Under the pieces are notes generated by a model, which was not told the origin of the DNA, did not search any database, and worked only from the letters and a program-made list of their open reading frames with translations. 16,114 nucleotides of DNA from Actinomycetota bacterium (GTDB lineage: Bacteria > Actinomycetota > Acidimicrobiia > Acidimicrobiales > Ilumatobacteraceae). The translations under genes and the position numbers were made by a program. The number at the start of each line of letters is the position of its first letter. The stretch's first letter is position 1. Positions 6,928 through 14,445 of this stretch are shown in pieces. The stretch is taken from assembly GCA_005793785.1 (NCBI GenBank), contig SXPW01000139.1:1-16114 (forward strand), read 5' to 3'.

Positions 6928-7680
6928 ATGAAAATTGGTGTCCAACTCCATCCACAAGCGACCACCGTGAAGGCCATGCGGGACGCATGGAAGCGCGCCG
7001 ATGATCTCGGTGTCGACAGCCTCTGGACTTGGGACCACTTCTATCCGTTGTACGGCGAACCGAACGCCGAGCATTTCGAGTGCTACACATTGCTCGCCGC
7101 GATGGCAGCCGATACCAAACACGCCACCATCGGTGCACTCGTTACGTGCTACTCGTATAGGAATGCGCAGCTTCTCGCCGACATGGCGCGCACAATCGAC
7201 CACATCAGCAACGGAAGATTCATTCTGGGAATCGGATCTGGTTGGTTCGAGCGCGACTACACCGAGTACGGATACGAGTTTGGTACCGCGCCAGGTCGAC
7301 TCAAGATTCTTGAAGCGGGACTCCCGGTCATCAAGGAACGAATGAGCAAACTCAATCCCGGACCGGTGAACGGCAAGATTCCGTTGATGATTGGCGGGAG
7401 CGGTGAGAAGGTGACACTGCGCCTCGTGGCCCAGCATGCCGACCAACTCAACACGTTTGGTCCACCCGACAACTTCAAGAAGAAGAACGACATCCTCAAC
7501 GAATGGTGTGCGAAGGTTGGACGAAATCCCAAGGACATCGAGCGCACCGTTGCCGTGCGTCCAGAAGAATTGGAGAAGGTCGACGAGTACGCAGCGGCGG
7601 GCGCCGACCACATGATCGTGATGCTCGGCAATCCCTTTGACATGAGTGCAGTGGAGAAGTTCGTAGCCTCAAATAGGTGA
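6928..7680 (+). CDS. Luciferase-like (LLM class) flavin/F420-dependent oxidoreductase
   Basis: This 250-residue protein belongs to the bacterial luciferase-like superfamily, TIM-barrel enzymes using F420 or FMN. The start MKIGVQLHPQ forms strand 1. DSLWTWDHF (30-38) follows the usual SLWxxDH pattern. RTIDHISNGRFILGIGSGWF (88-107) and ERDYTEYGYEF are the most characteristic stretch of the group. IPLMIGGSGEKVTLRLVAQHAD (151-172) is the next conserved strand and helix. Length is at the short end. The C-terminal AAAGADHMIVML is the final barrel strand. In Actinobacteria such proteins usually bind F420, but FMN cannot be excluded and the substrate is unknown. It shares a GTGA overlap with the MFS gene, so the two products may handle one compound (inference). 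Confidence 0.88.
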   Translation: MKIGVQLHPQATTVKAMRDAWKRADDLGVDSLWTWDHFYPLYGEPNAEHFECYTLLAAMAADTKHATIGALVTCYSYRNAQLLADMARTIDHISNGRFILGIGSGWFERDYTEYGYEFGTAPGRLKILEAGLPVIKERMSKLNPGPVNGKIPLMIGGSGEKVTLRLVAQHADQLNTFGPPDNFKKKNDILNEWCAKVGRNPKDIERTVAVRPEELEKVDEYAAAGADHMIVMLGNPFDMSAVEKFVASNR

Positions 7681-8879
7681 TCGAGGTACTCCAACGGTCG
7701 GCATTCATCCGACTGCAAGTTGCCAACGTAGCGTCCGGAGTCGCCAACGGTGTCGTGATGATCACCGTGCCGTGGCTGGTGCTCGAACGAACCGACTCAC
7801 CGGCCCGTGCCGGACTCCTCGCAGCACTCGTGAGTTTGCCGGGGATCGTCGTCTCGCCCGTCGTCGGCGGCCTCATCGATCGAGTCGGTCGGCGCGCGGT
7901 CTCGGCGCTCTCCGATGTTCTGTCGTGTCTGTCGGTACTGCTCTTCGTCATCGGTGAGGCGGTGTCGGAGCTCTCTTACGTGTGGATCGCGCTCATTGCA
8001 TTGCTCGGCGCGGTATTCGACCCTGCCGGATACACCTCTCGAAAGTCGTTGATCCCCAACGCAGCCGCATCCGCAGGGATGAGCGTGGACAAGGCCAACG
8101 GTCGCCACGAGGGCTGCTTCGCCATCGGCTGGATGCTCGGCCCTGCAATTGGCGCGTGGTGTATCGACTTTGGCGGACCCATACTCGCCTTCGGTGGCAC
8201 CAGCGTGCTGTTCATGCTCGCCGCATTCGCCGTGCGTTCGATGCGAATTCGCGAACTTCGAGGCGAACACCATTCGAGTGCAGAGCCGTTCTGGGAGGCA
8301 CTCCGCGGTGGATTTTCAATCATGAAGTCCGACAAGGCTCTTCTGGCGTTCACACTCGGTCTCACTGGGTTGAGTGGCCTCTACATGCCGATCGACACCG
8401 TGATCTTTCCGAGTTACTTCAACTCACTGAACGACGCACCCGCACTAGGTGCGGTACTTTCCTCGATTGCCTTGGGAGTCGTCTTCGGTGCCTTTGCGTA
8501 CGGTCGCCTCGCGACGCGATTTCAAACGTCCACGCTCCTGCGCATCATCATCATTGTCTCTACCTCCGCCCTGTTGCCGATGGGGTTCCTCCCGCGCACG
8601 TGGATTTTCGTGCTCCTGGCACTCATCGTGGGGGTCGCTTGGGGGCCATTCAATCCGCTGTGGAACACCGTGGTACAACGACGGGTTCCTCAGGAATCCC
8701 AGGGTCGCATCTATGGTTTGCAAATGTCACTGATGTACTCGGCGCCACCAGTCGGACAACTGCTGGTCGGTTGGGGTGTCGAATCGATCGGTTTGCGAGC
8801 GACGTTCAGTATCGTGCTCGCACTCTTCGCATTGACCGCAGCGACCATCGTGTCGCTTCGATCACTCAACGACCTGTAA
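7677..8879 (+). CDS. Major facilitator superfamily transporter
   Basis: A 400-residue integral membrane protein with about 10-12 hydrophobic segments. The MFS motif A loop GGLIDRVGRRAVSALSD (64-80) follows the second helix. RKSLIPNAA and NGRHEGCFAIGWMLGPAIGAW resemble the central region of the EntS/MFS_3-type exporters, which pump siderophores or drugs. The C-terminal half repeats the topology, with FLPRTWIFVLLALIVGVAWGPFNPLW as a long hydrophobic stretch. The start is GTG 7677, whose GTGA overlaps the TGA stop of the upstream oxidoreductase; no independent Shine-Dalgarno sequence is needed if translation is coupled. Efflux is more likely than uptake given the family resemblance, but the substrate is not known. 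It ends 6 bp from the stop of the convergent carotenoid-oxygenase gene. Confidence 0.88.
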   Translation: MIEVLQRSAFIRLQVANVASGVANGVVMITVPWLVLERTDSPARAGLLAALVSLPGIVVSPVVGGLIDRVGRRAVSALSDVLSCLSVLLFVIGEAVSELSYVWIALIALLGAVFDPAGYTSRKSLIPNAAASAGMSVDKANGRHEGCFAIGWMLGPAIGAWCIDFGGPILAFGGTSVLFMLAAFAVRSMRIRELRGEHHSSAEPFWEALRGGFSIMKSDKALLAFTLGLTGLSGLYMPIDTVIFPSYFNSLNDAPALGAVLSSIALGVVFGAFAYGRLATRFQTSTLLRIIIIVSTSALLPMGFLPRTWIFVLLALIVGVAWGPFNPLWNTVVQRRVPQESQGRIYGLQMSLMYSAPPVGQLLVGWGVESIGLRATFSIVLALFALTAATIVSLRSLNDL

Positions 8880-8885
8880 CGCCGC

Positions 8886-10334
8886 TCACGCCGCGGCCCA
8901 ACACGCATGGGTTCCGCTCGAGATTCGCTCGGGCAGCCGAATGCGAGCGATTGCCCCGTCGCCGAGACACTTGGCGTCGTAGATCACGCAGTGAGACTGG
9001 TCGTTAACGACATCCGATGTGAAGGTGATGAGCCACGCATCGTCCTCGTCTTTCGCGTCGGGCTTGCGCGCCACGACGGTCTCGCTGCCGAACACGCCAT
9101 CACCGAACAACATTGTTTCCTCCCCGCCCGTGACCACATCGTGCTTGATGAGCCCGTCGAAGGTGAACATGCCCTTGGTCGGCACCACGGAATACACGTA
9201 TCTGTATGGCATGCCAGCGCACTGTTGGTTGATCATCCCGAACTCGGTGATCGTGTCGCTCAGGTAGCCCTCCTGCACCGACCCGGTTTTCAGATTGAGG
9301 CGCCACCTGTACGGGCGTGACTTCATGGAGTGCAGGTCGAGAAAGCGGAACATCTTCGCCTCGATCGTGGCATCGGTCGCCACGCGCGGTGACGGGTCGT
9401 CCTCGAAGTAGCCGTCGACGACGATTTCGTCACCTTCTTCCCACGCGTTGATCCAATGCAACACGAACGTCGGGCGGCACTCGAACCAGCGAACCTCGGA
9501 CGACGAACCATAACGCGGGATGATTCCGATGCGCATGGGCATGTCGCGGTGGTAACGAGTGGCATAGATGCCGCGCTCGATGAGGTCGGCATCCCAGAAC
9601 AACGGACAGTCGTTGAGAATGGAATAGTTCGGCGTGAACGCCATGTCGTGCGGCAACCGTGCGCCGGGCAATTCGACCGGCACGTAGTGCGTGAGCCGTC
9701 GATCGGCCGACACCACGCCATAGTGCAGGTACGGCGCGGTCGTCTGGTAGTTGAAGAACAACAACTCGCCGGTGCGCTCGTCCACCTTCGTGTGCGCCGA
9801 AACGCCCGCCGCGGGGAACAGGCCGCCCCAGGTTTCCTTGCCGAGGTCGGCGAGCGTGCGTGGATCGAGTCGGTACAAATCGCCGCACTGGTAGAAACTC
9901 GACAGCGCCACGCCGGCGTGCACGACGATGTCCGTGCTCGATGCGTCTTTCATGCGACCGCGAGCACACGCACCTTCGCGCAACGACCTACTCGGCGGTT
10001 CGGCAAGACCCGCCCACAAGGCACCACCCGCGTCGATCTCCGCGCGCAGGCCGTCGGTCTGAACGAAACGATTGCGATACTCGACTTCACCGTCGCAGAA
10101 CGACATCATGTGGATCATTCCGTCGCCGTCAAACGGGTGGTAGCGACCGATCGACTCGTGCAACGGATTCTCGGTATTGCGCAGGTACACGCCGTTCAAC
10201 CCGGTGGGTATTTCGCCTTCGACCGCGAGATTGCGCGCGGTGTGCTCGGTGACCTGCGGTCGCCATGCGCCGCTGCGATACGGATGCGAGTCGCCGGCGG
10301 GCAACGTGGATGCGTACGTGCGGTGCATCGTCAC
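8886..10334 (-). CDS. Carotenoid oxygenase (RPE65/CCD) family protein
   Basis: Members are seven-bladed propeller, non-haem Fe(II) dioxygenases that split a double bond in carotenoids, apocarotenoids or stilbenes. At 482 residues it is of normal size. The four iron-binding histidines are present: His181 (VSAHTKVDE), His229 (PHDMAF), His293 (VLHWINAWEE) and His476 (GTHACW). Two expected second-shell glutamates are Glu364 (TEFGMIN) and Glu418 (GSETVVARKP). The third, in the usual ALWEAG segment, is Gln149 here (SFYQCG). N-terminal landmarks include GVYLRNTENP and YHPFDGDGMIHMM. It starts at GTG 10334, giving a GTGA overlap with the SDR gene, or at ATG 10328 just after the SDR stop. Either way it is linked to the SDR, which could oxidise or reduce the aldehyde product (inference). 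The substrate cannot be assigned. Confidence 0.92.
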   Translation of the reverse strand: MTMHRTYASTLPAGDSHPYRSGAWRPQVTEHTARNLAVEGEIPTGLNGVYLRNTENPLHESIGRYHPFDGDGMIHMMSFCDGEVEYRNRFVQTDGLRAEIDAGGALWAGLAEPPSRSLREGACARGRMKDASSTDIVVHAGVALSSFYQCGDLYRLDPRTLADLGKETWGGLFPAAGVSAHTKVDERTGELLFFNYQTTAPYLHYGVVSADRRLTHYVPVELPGARLPHDMAFTPNYSILNDCPLFWDADLIERGIYATRYHRDMPMRIGIIPRYGSSSEVRWFECRPTFVLHWINAWEEGDEIVVDGYFEDDPSPRVATDATIEAKMFRFLDLHSMKSRPYRWRLNLKTGSVQEGYLSDTITEFGMINQQCAGMPYRYVYSVVPTKGMFTFDGLIKHDVVTGGEETMLFGDGVFGSETVVARKPDAKDEDDAWLITFTSDVVNDQSHCVIYDAKCLGDGAIARIRLPERISSGTHACWAAA

Positions 10335-11068
10335 GAGACGAGCGTAAACCCTCCGTCAATCACGAGCACCTGCCCGGTCATGTGCGGGTTTCGGACGATG
10401 CCGAGTACCGCTTCCGAGCAGTCGCTGGCGTATGCCGAACGCTTCAGCGGCGAGGTCTTCGAAATGAACTCATGCATCGCTCCCCAGTCCTGCGTCCACG
10501 GTGTTTGTACGAGACCCGGAGCCACGGCATTGAATCGGATCGGGCCGTACGACTTGGCCAAGAGCAGCGTCATGTGGTTGAGCGTCGCCTTCGTCATGGA
10601 GTACGCCATGGAACTGCCGACGGGACGGACGCCCGCGATTGAGGTGATGGTGACCACGTTGCCGTCCTCACTCTTCCTCAAATGAGGTATTGCCGCTTTC
10701 GTGAGCCACCACGTCCCATAGACGTTCACCTTGAACGTCTTGTCGAAGATGTCGTCGGTGAGTGCGTCCAAGTCACCGTGCGGCACGAGGGTGGTCCATC
10801 CTGCATTGTTCACGAGGATGTCGAGTCGACCGAACGTCTTCAACGTCTCGTCGATGAGATGCTGGCCTTGCGCCTTGTCGCTGATGTCGGCCTGTACGTA
10901 CGAACCCTTCGTGGCGAGATTCGACGCAACCTTCCGACCCGCCTCCACCGACGATGCCGAATTCACCACGACGTTGGCGCCAAGTTCGGCGAGACGATGG
11001 GCGGTGGATTCACCGATACCACTCGAGGAGCCGGTGACGATGGCGACCCTTCCCGAGAGTTCGCTCAT
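10331..11068 (-). CDS. Short-chain dehydrogenase/reductase (classical SDR)
   Basis: A 245-residue NAD(P)-dependent oxidoreductase of the classical SDR type. It has the nucleotide motif TGSSSGIG (12-19), NNAG (87-90), Asn115 (FKVNVYG), catalytic Ser143 (ITSIAG), and Tyr156-x-x-x-Lys160 (MAYSMTKA). PGLVQTPW and the C-terminal TGQVLVIDGGF are standard. Residues after strand 2 (NSASS) lack an early Asp and resemble NADP-preferring members, but this is weak. The start ATG 11068 has no Shine-Dalgarno sequence; a TAGTGT box ends seven bases before it and overlaps the dedA stop. The stop overlaps the GTG of the carotenoid oxygenase. The family acts on alcohols, ketones and aldehydes, and context suggests an apocarotenoid or similar terpenoid substrate (inference). 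A FabG-like role is the alternative. Confidence 0.92.
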   Translation of the reverse strand: MSELSGRVAIVTGSSSGIGESTAHRLAELGANVVVNSASSVEAGRKVASNLATKGSYVQADISDKAQGQHLIDETLKTFGRLDILVNNAGWTTLVPHGDLDALTDDIFDKTFKVNVYGTWWLTKAAIPHLRKSEDGNVVTITSIAGVRPVGSSMAYSMTKATLNHMTLLLAKSYGPIRFNAVAPGLVQTPWTQDWGAMHEFISKTSPLKRSAYASDCSEAVLGIVRNPHMTGQVLVIDGGFTLVS

Positions 11069-11075
11069 GGTGACG

Positions 11076-11081
11076 ACACTA
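11076..11081 (-). promoter_or_regulatory. Candidate -10 box of the SDR gene, overlapping the dedA stop
   Basis: TAGTGT on the minus strand (11081 to 11076) fits TANNNT and ends seven bases before ATG 11068. Its TAG is also the dedA stop codon. No ribosome-binding sequence is visible, so a leaderless transcript or read-through with reinitiation are the options. Confidence 0.35.
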
Positions 11082-11693
11082 GGCGCGACGTCGCATCTTC
11101 GAAATAGCGAAGCGCACCACGAACACCGTCATGAGGCCGATGACGACCCACTGCAGGGTTGCGATGTATGGCTCGACGCGCTCCCATTGGTCCCCGAGGA
11201 TGGCGCCAGCACCAATGAGGGCAGTGTTCCAGATCGCACTTCCGACGGCCGTATAGACGACGAACGACACCAGTCGCATTCGACGGAAACCGGCGGGAAT
11301 CGACACGACCGAGCGAATCAGCGGGACGCAGCGACCCAACAACACCGCGGCAACGGCATGACGATCGAACCAAGCCTCTGCACGAACCAAGTCCGCGGGC
11401 TTCACTCCGAACCACCGACCGAACCGTCCGATGAACATCGCCAATCGGGCGGGACCGATGAGCGCGGCAACGGCGTACAGCACGAGTGCACCGACCACGG
11501 CTCCAAGCGTGGCTGCCACGATCATCACCACAACCGAACCATCGCCACGTTGCGCGACGAAGCCGGCGAACGGCAGAACGATCTCCGAAGGAATCGGCGG
11601 GAAGACATTCTCCAAAATGACCAGAAGCGCTACGCCGACGGCACCGAGACGTTCAATGACGTCTTGCACCCACGTAGCGACGTCGTTCAGCAC
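11079..11693 (-). CDS. DedA-family membrane protein
   Basis: A 204-residue integral membrane protein of the DedA (SNARE-associated/VTT) family, proteins tied to membrane homeostasis and, in some members, lipid-carrier translocation. Visible family motifs are ENVFPPIPSEIVLPFAG (28-44), with the re-entrant PSE segment and Glu37; GRCVPLIRSVVSIPAGFRRM (120-139), the second re-entrant loop with Arg121 and Arg127; and a GxxxW stretch at 151-155. In the usual GRFxPxxR motif the Phe is Cys122. Hydrophobic helices occupy about 15-30, 53-80, 112-126, 142-165 and 178-197. The start is GTG 11693, 16 bases after the sdhB stop, without a clear Shine-Dalgarno sequence. It sits between sdhB and the SDR and is likely cotranscribed. 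Its role there is not evident. Confidence 0.87.
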   Translation of the reverse strand: MLNDVATWVQDVIERLGAVGVALLVILENVFPPIPSEIVLPFAGFVAQRGDGSVVVMIVAATLGAVVGALVLYAVAALIGPARLAMFIGRFGRWFGVKPADLVRAEAWFDRHAVAAVLLGRCVPLIRSVVSIPAGFRRMRLVSFVVYTAVGSAIWNTALIGAGAILGDQWERVEPYIATLQWVVIGLMTVFVVRFAISKMRRRA

Positions 11694-11709
11694 GATGAAG
11701 TTCCGCGAC

Positions 11710-12486
11710 CTAGTTGCGCGACAGTTCCTTGCGATTCTTGAATTTCGCCGAGCGATAATCCTTGTTCATCAAGGCAATGACGTCGAGGGAAATCTCCTTC
11801 GGACATGCGGCGGAACACTCACCGTGGTTCGTGCACGAACCGAAATGCTCGTCCATCGTGTCGACCATCGCCTCCGCGCGTCGATATCGCTCCGCCTGGC
11901 CCTGCGGCAACAGATTCAGGTGCGCGATCTTCGCACCGACGAACAGGTTCGCGGCTCCATTCGGGCAGGCCGCAACGCACGCACCACAACCGATGCAAGC
12001 CGCCGAGTCCATCGCCGCGTCGGCCACCGGCTTGGGCACCGGAATGAGATTGGCATCCGGTGCGCCTCCGGTCGGTGAGGTGATGTAGCCACCCGATTCG
12101 ACGATGCGATCGAAGGCCGAACGGTTAACCATGAGGTCCTTCACGATGGGGAATGCGCCGGCACGCCAAGGCTCGATCACGATGGTGTCGTTGCTCTTGA
12201 ACGATCGCATGTGCAGTTGACACGTGGTGGTCGCCCGTTGCGGTCCGTGGGCCTGACCGTTGATCATGAGCGAGCAGGTTCCGCAAATGCCCTCGCGACA
12301 GTCGTGGTCGAACACCACGGCTTCTTTGCCCTGCGAAATGAGCCGTTCATTGAGTACGTCGAGCATTTCGAGGAACGACGCCTCGTCGGTGATGGACTCG
12401 ATGACGTGGGTTTCGAATCGACCGACCGCATTCGGTCCGTCTTGACGCCACACCTTCACCGTGAGATTCGAGAGTGTGTGGCTCAC
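11710..12486 (-). CDS. sdhB: Succinate dehydrogenase / fumarate reductase iron-sulfur subunit
   Basis: SdhB carries electrons from the flavin in SdhA to quinone through three Fe-S centres at the cytoplasmic membrane. From GTG 12486 it has 258 residues. The [2Fe-2S] ligands are Cys63, Cys68 and Cys71 (CREGICGTC) with Cys89. The ferredoxin-like half has Cys164, Cys167, Cys170 and Cys174 (CIGCGACVAAC), then Cys218, Cys224 and Cys228 (SCTNHGECSAACP), giving the [4Fe-4S] and [3Fe-4S] sets. A longer frame reaching back to 12576 would overlap sdhA by 94 bp and adds an Arg-rich, non-family N-terminus. The GTG at 12486 has GAGGAG six bases upstream and a 4-bp GTGA overlap with the sdhA stop, so it is preferred. 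All metal ligands are intact. Confidence 0.96.
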   Translation of the reverse strand: MSHTLSNLTVKVWRQDGPNAVGRFETHVIESITDEASFLEMLDVLNERLISQGKEAVVFDHDCREGICGTCSLMINGQAHGPQRATTTCQLHMRSFKSNDTIVIEPWRAGAFPIVKDLMVNRSAFDRIVESGGYITSPTGGAPDANLIPVPKPVADAAMDSAACIGCGACVAACPNGAANLFVGAKIAHLNLLPQGQAERYRRAEAMVDTMDEHFGSCTNHGECSAACPKEISLDVIALMNKDYRSAKFKNRKELSRN

Positions 12487-14432
12487 TTGTAACTCCTCGT
12501 GGCCAATTGCAACGTCTCGAACGACAACTCTTCCGCGTGGCGGGTGGCTTCGTTCGCGTCGCCGGTCCATTCCCATGCTGCGACATGACAGAAGTTCTCG
12601 TCGTCGCGCTGAGCCTCGCCTTCATCGGTCTGGTATTCGACCCGGAAGTGTCCGCCCGCGCTTTCCTCACGCGCGAGGGCGTCCTTGCACATGAGCATGC
12701 CCAACTGGAAGAAATCGTCGACGCGTCCGGCTTTTTCCAGCGTTTGGTTCATGCCCTCGCCGGTGCCGGTCACTCGTAGGTCCTTCTTGAACTCGTCGTA
12801 CAGTGCCGGAATCTCGCTGATCGCCTTCTCGAGACCGTTTCGGTCGCGTTCCATTCCGCAGTAGTCCCAGATGATCTTGCCGAGTTCACGGTGGAAGTAG
12901 TCGGGTGAGCGAGTCCCCTTCACGTTGATGTAGCCCTCGTAGCGACTGCGGGCCTCGGCTTCGACGCGCTTGAACTCGGGATGATCGACTCCCGGCACAC
13001 TCTTGTTGAGGAGCGGTGCCAGTCCGTTGCTGATGGTGTACGGCAGCACGAAATATCCGTCGGCGAGTCCCTGCATCAATGCACTAGCGCCGAGTCGGTT
13101 GGCACCGAGATCTGAGAAGTTCGCCTCGCCAGCCGCGTACAAACCGGGGATCGTGGTCTGCAACTCGTAATCCACCCACAATCCACCCATCGTGTAGTGC
13201 GTGGCTGGGTAGATACGCATCGGCACGTCGTAAGGATTCTCCCCGGCGATTCGTTCGTACATCTCGAACAGGTTTCCGTACCGCTCCTCCACCACGTTGC
13301 GACCGAGTCGCGCGATTGCCGCCGAAAAATCGAGATAGACGCCGTTCTTGAGCGGTCCGACTCCCTGCCCCTTGTCCACCAGTCGCTTGGCGGCTCTCGA
13401 CGAAATGTCACGGGGTGCGAGGTTTCCGTACGACGGGTACAACCGTTCGAGGAAGTAGTCACGCTCCGCCTCGGGAATCTGGTGCGCCGGCCGTGTTTCG
13501 TCGGCATTCTTCGGCACCCAGACCCGACCGTCGTTGCGCAGAGATTCGCTCATCAACGTGAGTTTCGACTGGGTTTCATCGGCTTGTGGAATGCACGTGG
13601 GGTGAATCTGGGTGTAGCAGGGGTTGGCGAAGTACGCGCCACGGCGATGCGCACGCCAGGCTGCGGTGACGTTGCAGTTCATCGCATTGGTCGAGAGGAA
13701 GTACACGTTGCCGTACCCGCCGGTGGCCAACACCACTGCATGAGCCGCGTGACTGGTCACCTGACCGGTGAGCAGGTCGCGAGTGACGATGCCCGCGGCG
13801 CGTCCATCGATCACGACGATGTCGACGAGTTCACAACGATTGAAGAGTCGTACGCCTCCCAAACCGATCTGCCGGGAGAGCTGCTGGTACGCGCCGAGCA
13901 ACAACTGTTGACCCGTCTGACCTCGCGCATAGAACGTGCGGCTCACCTGTGCACCGCCGAAACTGCGATTGTCGAGGAGACCGCCGTATTCGCGTGCAAA
14001 CGGAACACCTTGCGCAACCATCTGGTCGATGATGTTGACCGACACCTGCGCGAGTCTGTACACGTTCGCCTCGCGTGAACGGAAATCGCCGCCCTTGATG
14101 GTGTCGGTGAAGAGTCGCGACACGCTGTCGCCATCACCTTGATAGTTCTTTGCAGCGTTGATGCCACCCTGCGCCGCGATGGAGTGCGCGCGACGCGGTG
14201 AGTCGTGGAACGTGAAAGCGTCCACCTGGTAGCCGAGTTCGGCCAGCGTCGCCGCAGCGGAAGCGCCCGCCAAACCGGTACCCACCACGATGACCTTGAA
14301 CTTGCGCTTGTTGTTGGGATTCACCAACTTGGCGTTGGCCTTGAAGGTGTCCCACTTTTCACTCAACGCGCCGGACGGAACCTTCGAGTTGAGTTTCGCG
14401 TTGGTGGTTGGACGATTCTCGAGCATGGTCAT
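12483..14432 (-). CDS. sdhA: Succinate dehydrogenase / fumarate reductase flavoprotein subunit
   Basis: SdhA oxidises succinate to fumarate at a covalently bound FAD and passes electrons to SdhB. The 649-residue protein has the FAD dinucleotide motif GTGLAGAS (51-58), the FAD-linking His83 (HSIAAQGGINAA), the active-site IHPT with His277, the catalytic PRDISSR with Arg346, His412 (THYTMGG) and Arg446 (GANRLGAS). The roughly 40-residue N-terminal lead before the FAD fold and the general layout match the B-type (Bacillus/Wolinella-like) flavoproteins. ATG 14432 lies 13 bases after the sdhC stop with a weak GGGG upstream; ATG 14426 two codons later is an alternative. Gene order sdhC-sdhA-sdhB fits a single-anchor complex. 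Direction (oxidation or fumarate reduction) cannot be decided from sequence. Confidence 0.97.
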   Translation of the reverse strand: MTMLENRPTTNAKLNSKVPSGALSEKWDTFKANAKLVNPNNKRKFKVIVVGTGLAGASAAATLAELGYQVDAFTFHDSPRRAHSIAAQGGINAAKNYQGDGDSVSRLFTDTIKGGDFRSREANVYRLAQVSVNIIDQMVAQGVPFAREYGGLLDNRSFGGAQVSRTFYARGQTGQQLLLGAYQQLSRQIGLGGVRLFNRCELVDIVVIDGRAAGIVTRDLLTGQVTSHAAHAVVLATGGYGNVYFLSTNAMNCNVTAAWRAHRRGAYFANPCYTQIHPTCIPQADETQSKLTLMSESLRNDGRVWVPKNADETRPAHQIPEAERDYFLERLYPSYGNLAPRDISSRAAKRLVDKGQGVGPLKNGVYLDFSAAIARLGRNVVEERYGNLFEMYERIAGENPYDVPMRIYPATHYTMGGLWVDYELQTTIPGLYAAGEANFSDLGANRLGASALMQGLADGYFVLPYTISNGLAPLLNKSVPGVDHPEFKRVEAEARSRYEGYINVKGTRSPDYFHRELGKIIWDYCGMERDRNGLEKAISEIPALYDEFKKDLRVTGTGEGMNQTLEKAGRVDDFFQLGMLMCKDALAREESAGGHFRVEYQTDEGEAQRDDENFCHVAAWEWTGDANEATRHAEELSFETLQLATRSYK

Positions 14433-14445
14433 GTGATTACCCCGA

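Noticed and set aside
6910..7611. 233-codon minus-strand frame opposite the luciferase-like gene
   Set aside because: The plus-strand frame has the conserved barrel motifs; the minus frame has no recognisable domain and would block the divergent arrangement.
8880..8897. GCCGCGGC palindrome near the MFS/carotenoid-oxygenase convergence as a terminator
   Set aside because: It is a short self-complementary run inside the coding end of the oxygenase with no loop or T-run.
9456..10685. Long 409-codon frame on the plus strand opposite the carotenoid oxygenase and SDR
   Set aside because: It covers parts of two well-supported genes on the other strand, has no domain features, and reflects the GC-rich codon pattern.
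12487..12576. N-terminal extension of SdhB (start at 12576)
   Set aside because: The added 30 residues are Arg-rich and antisense-like in character, overlap sdhA, and the GTG at 12486 has a clear GAGGAG.
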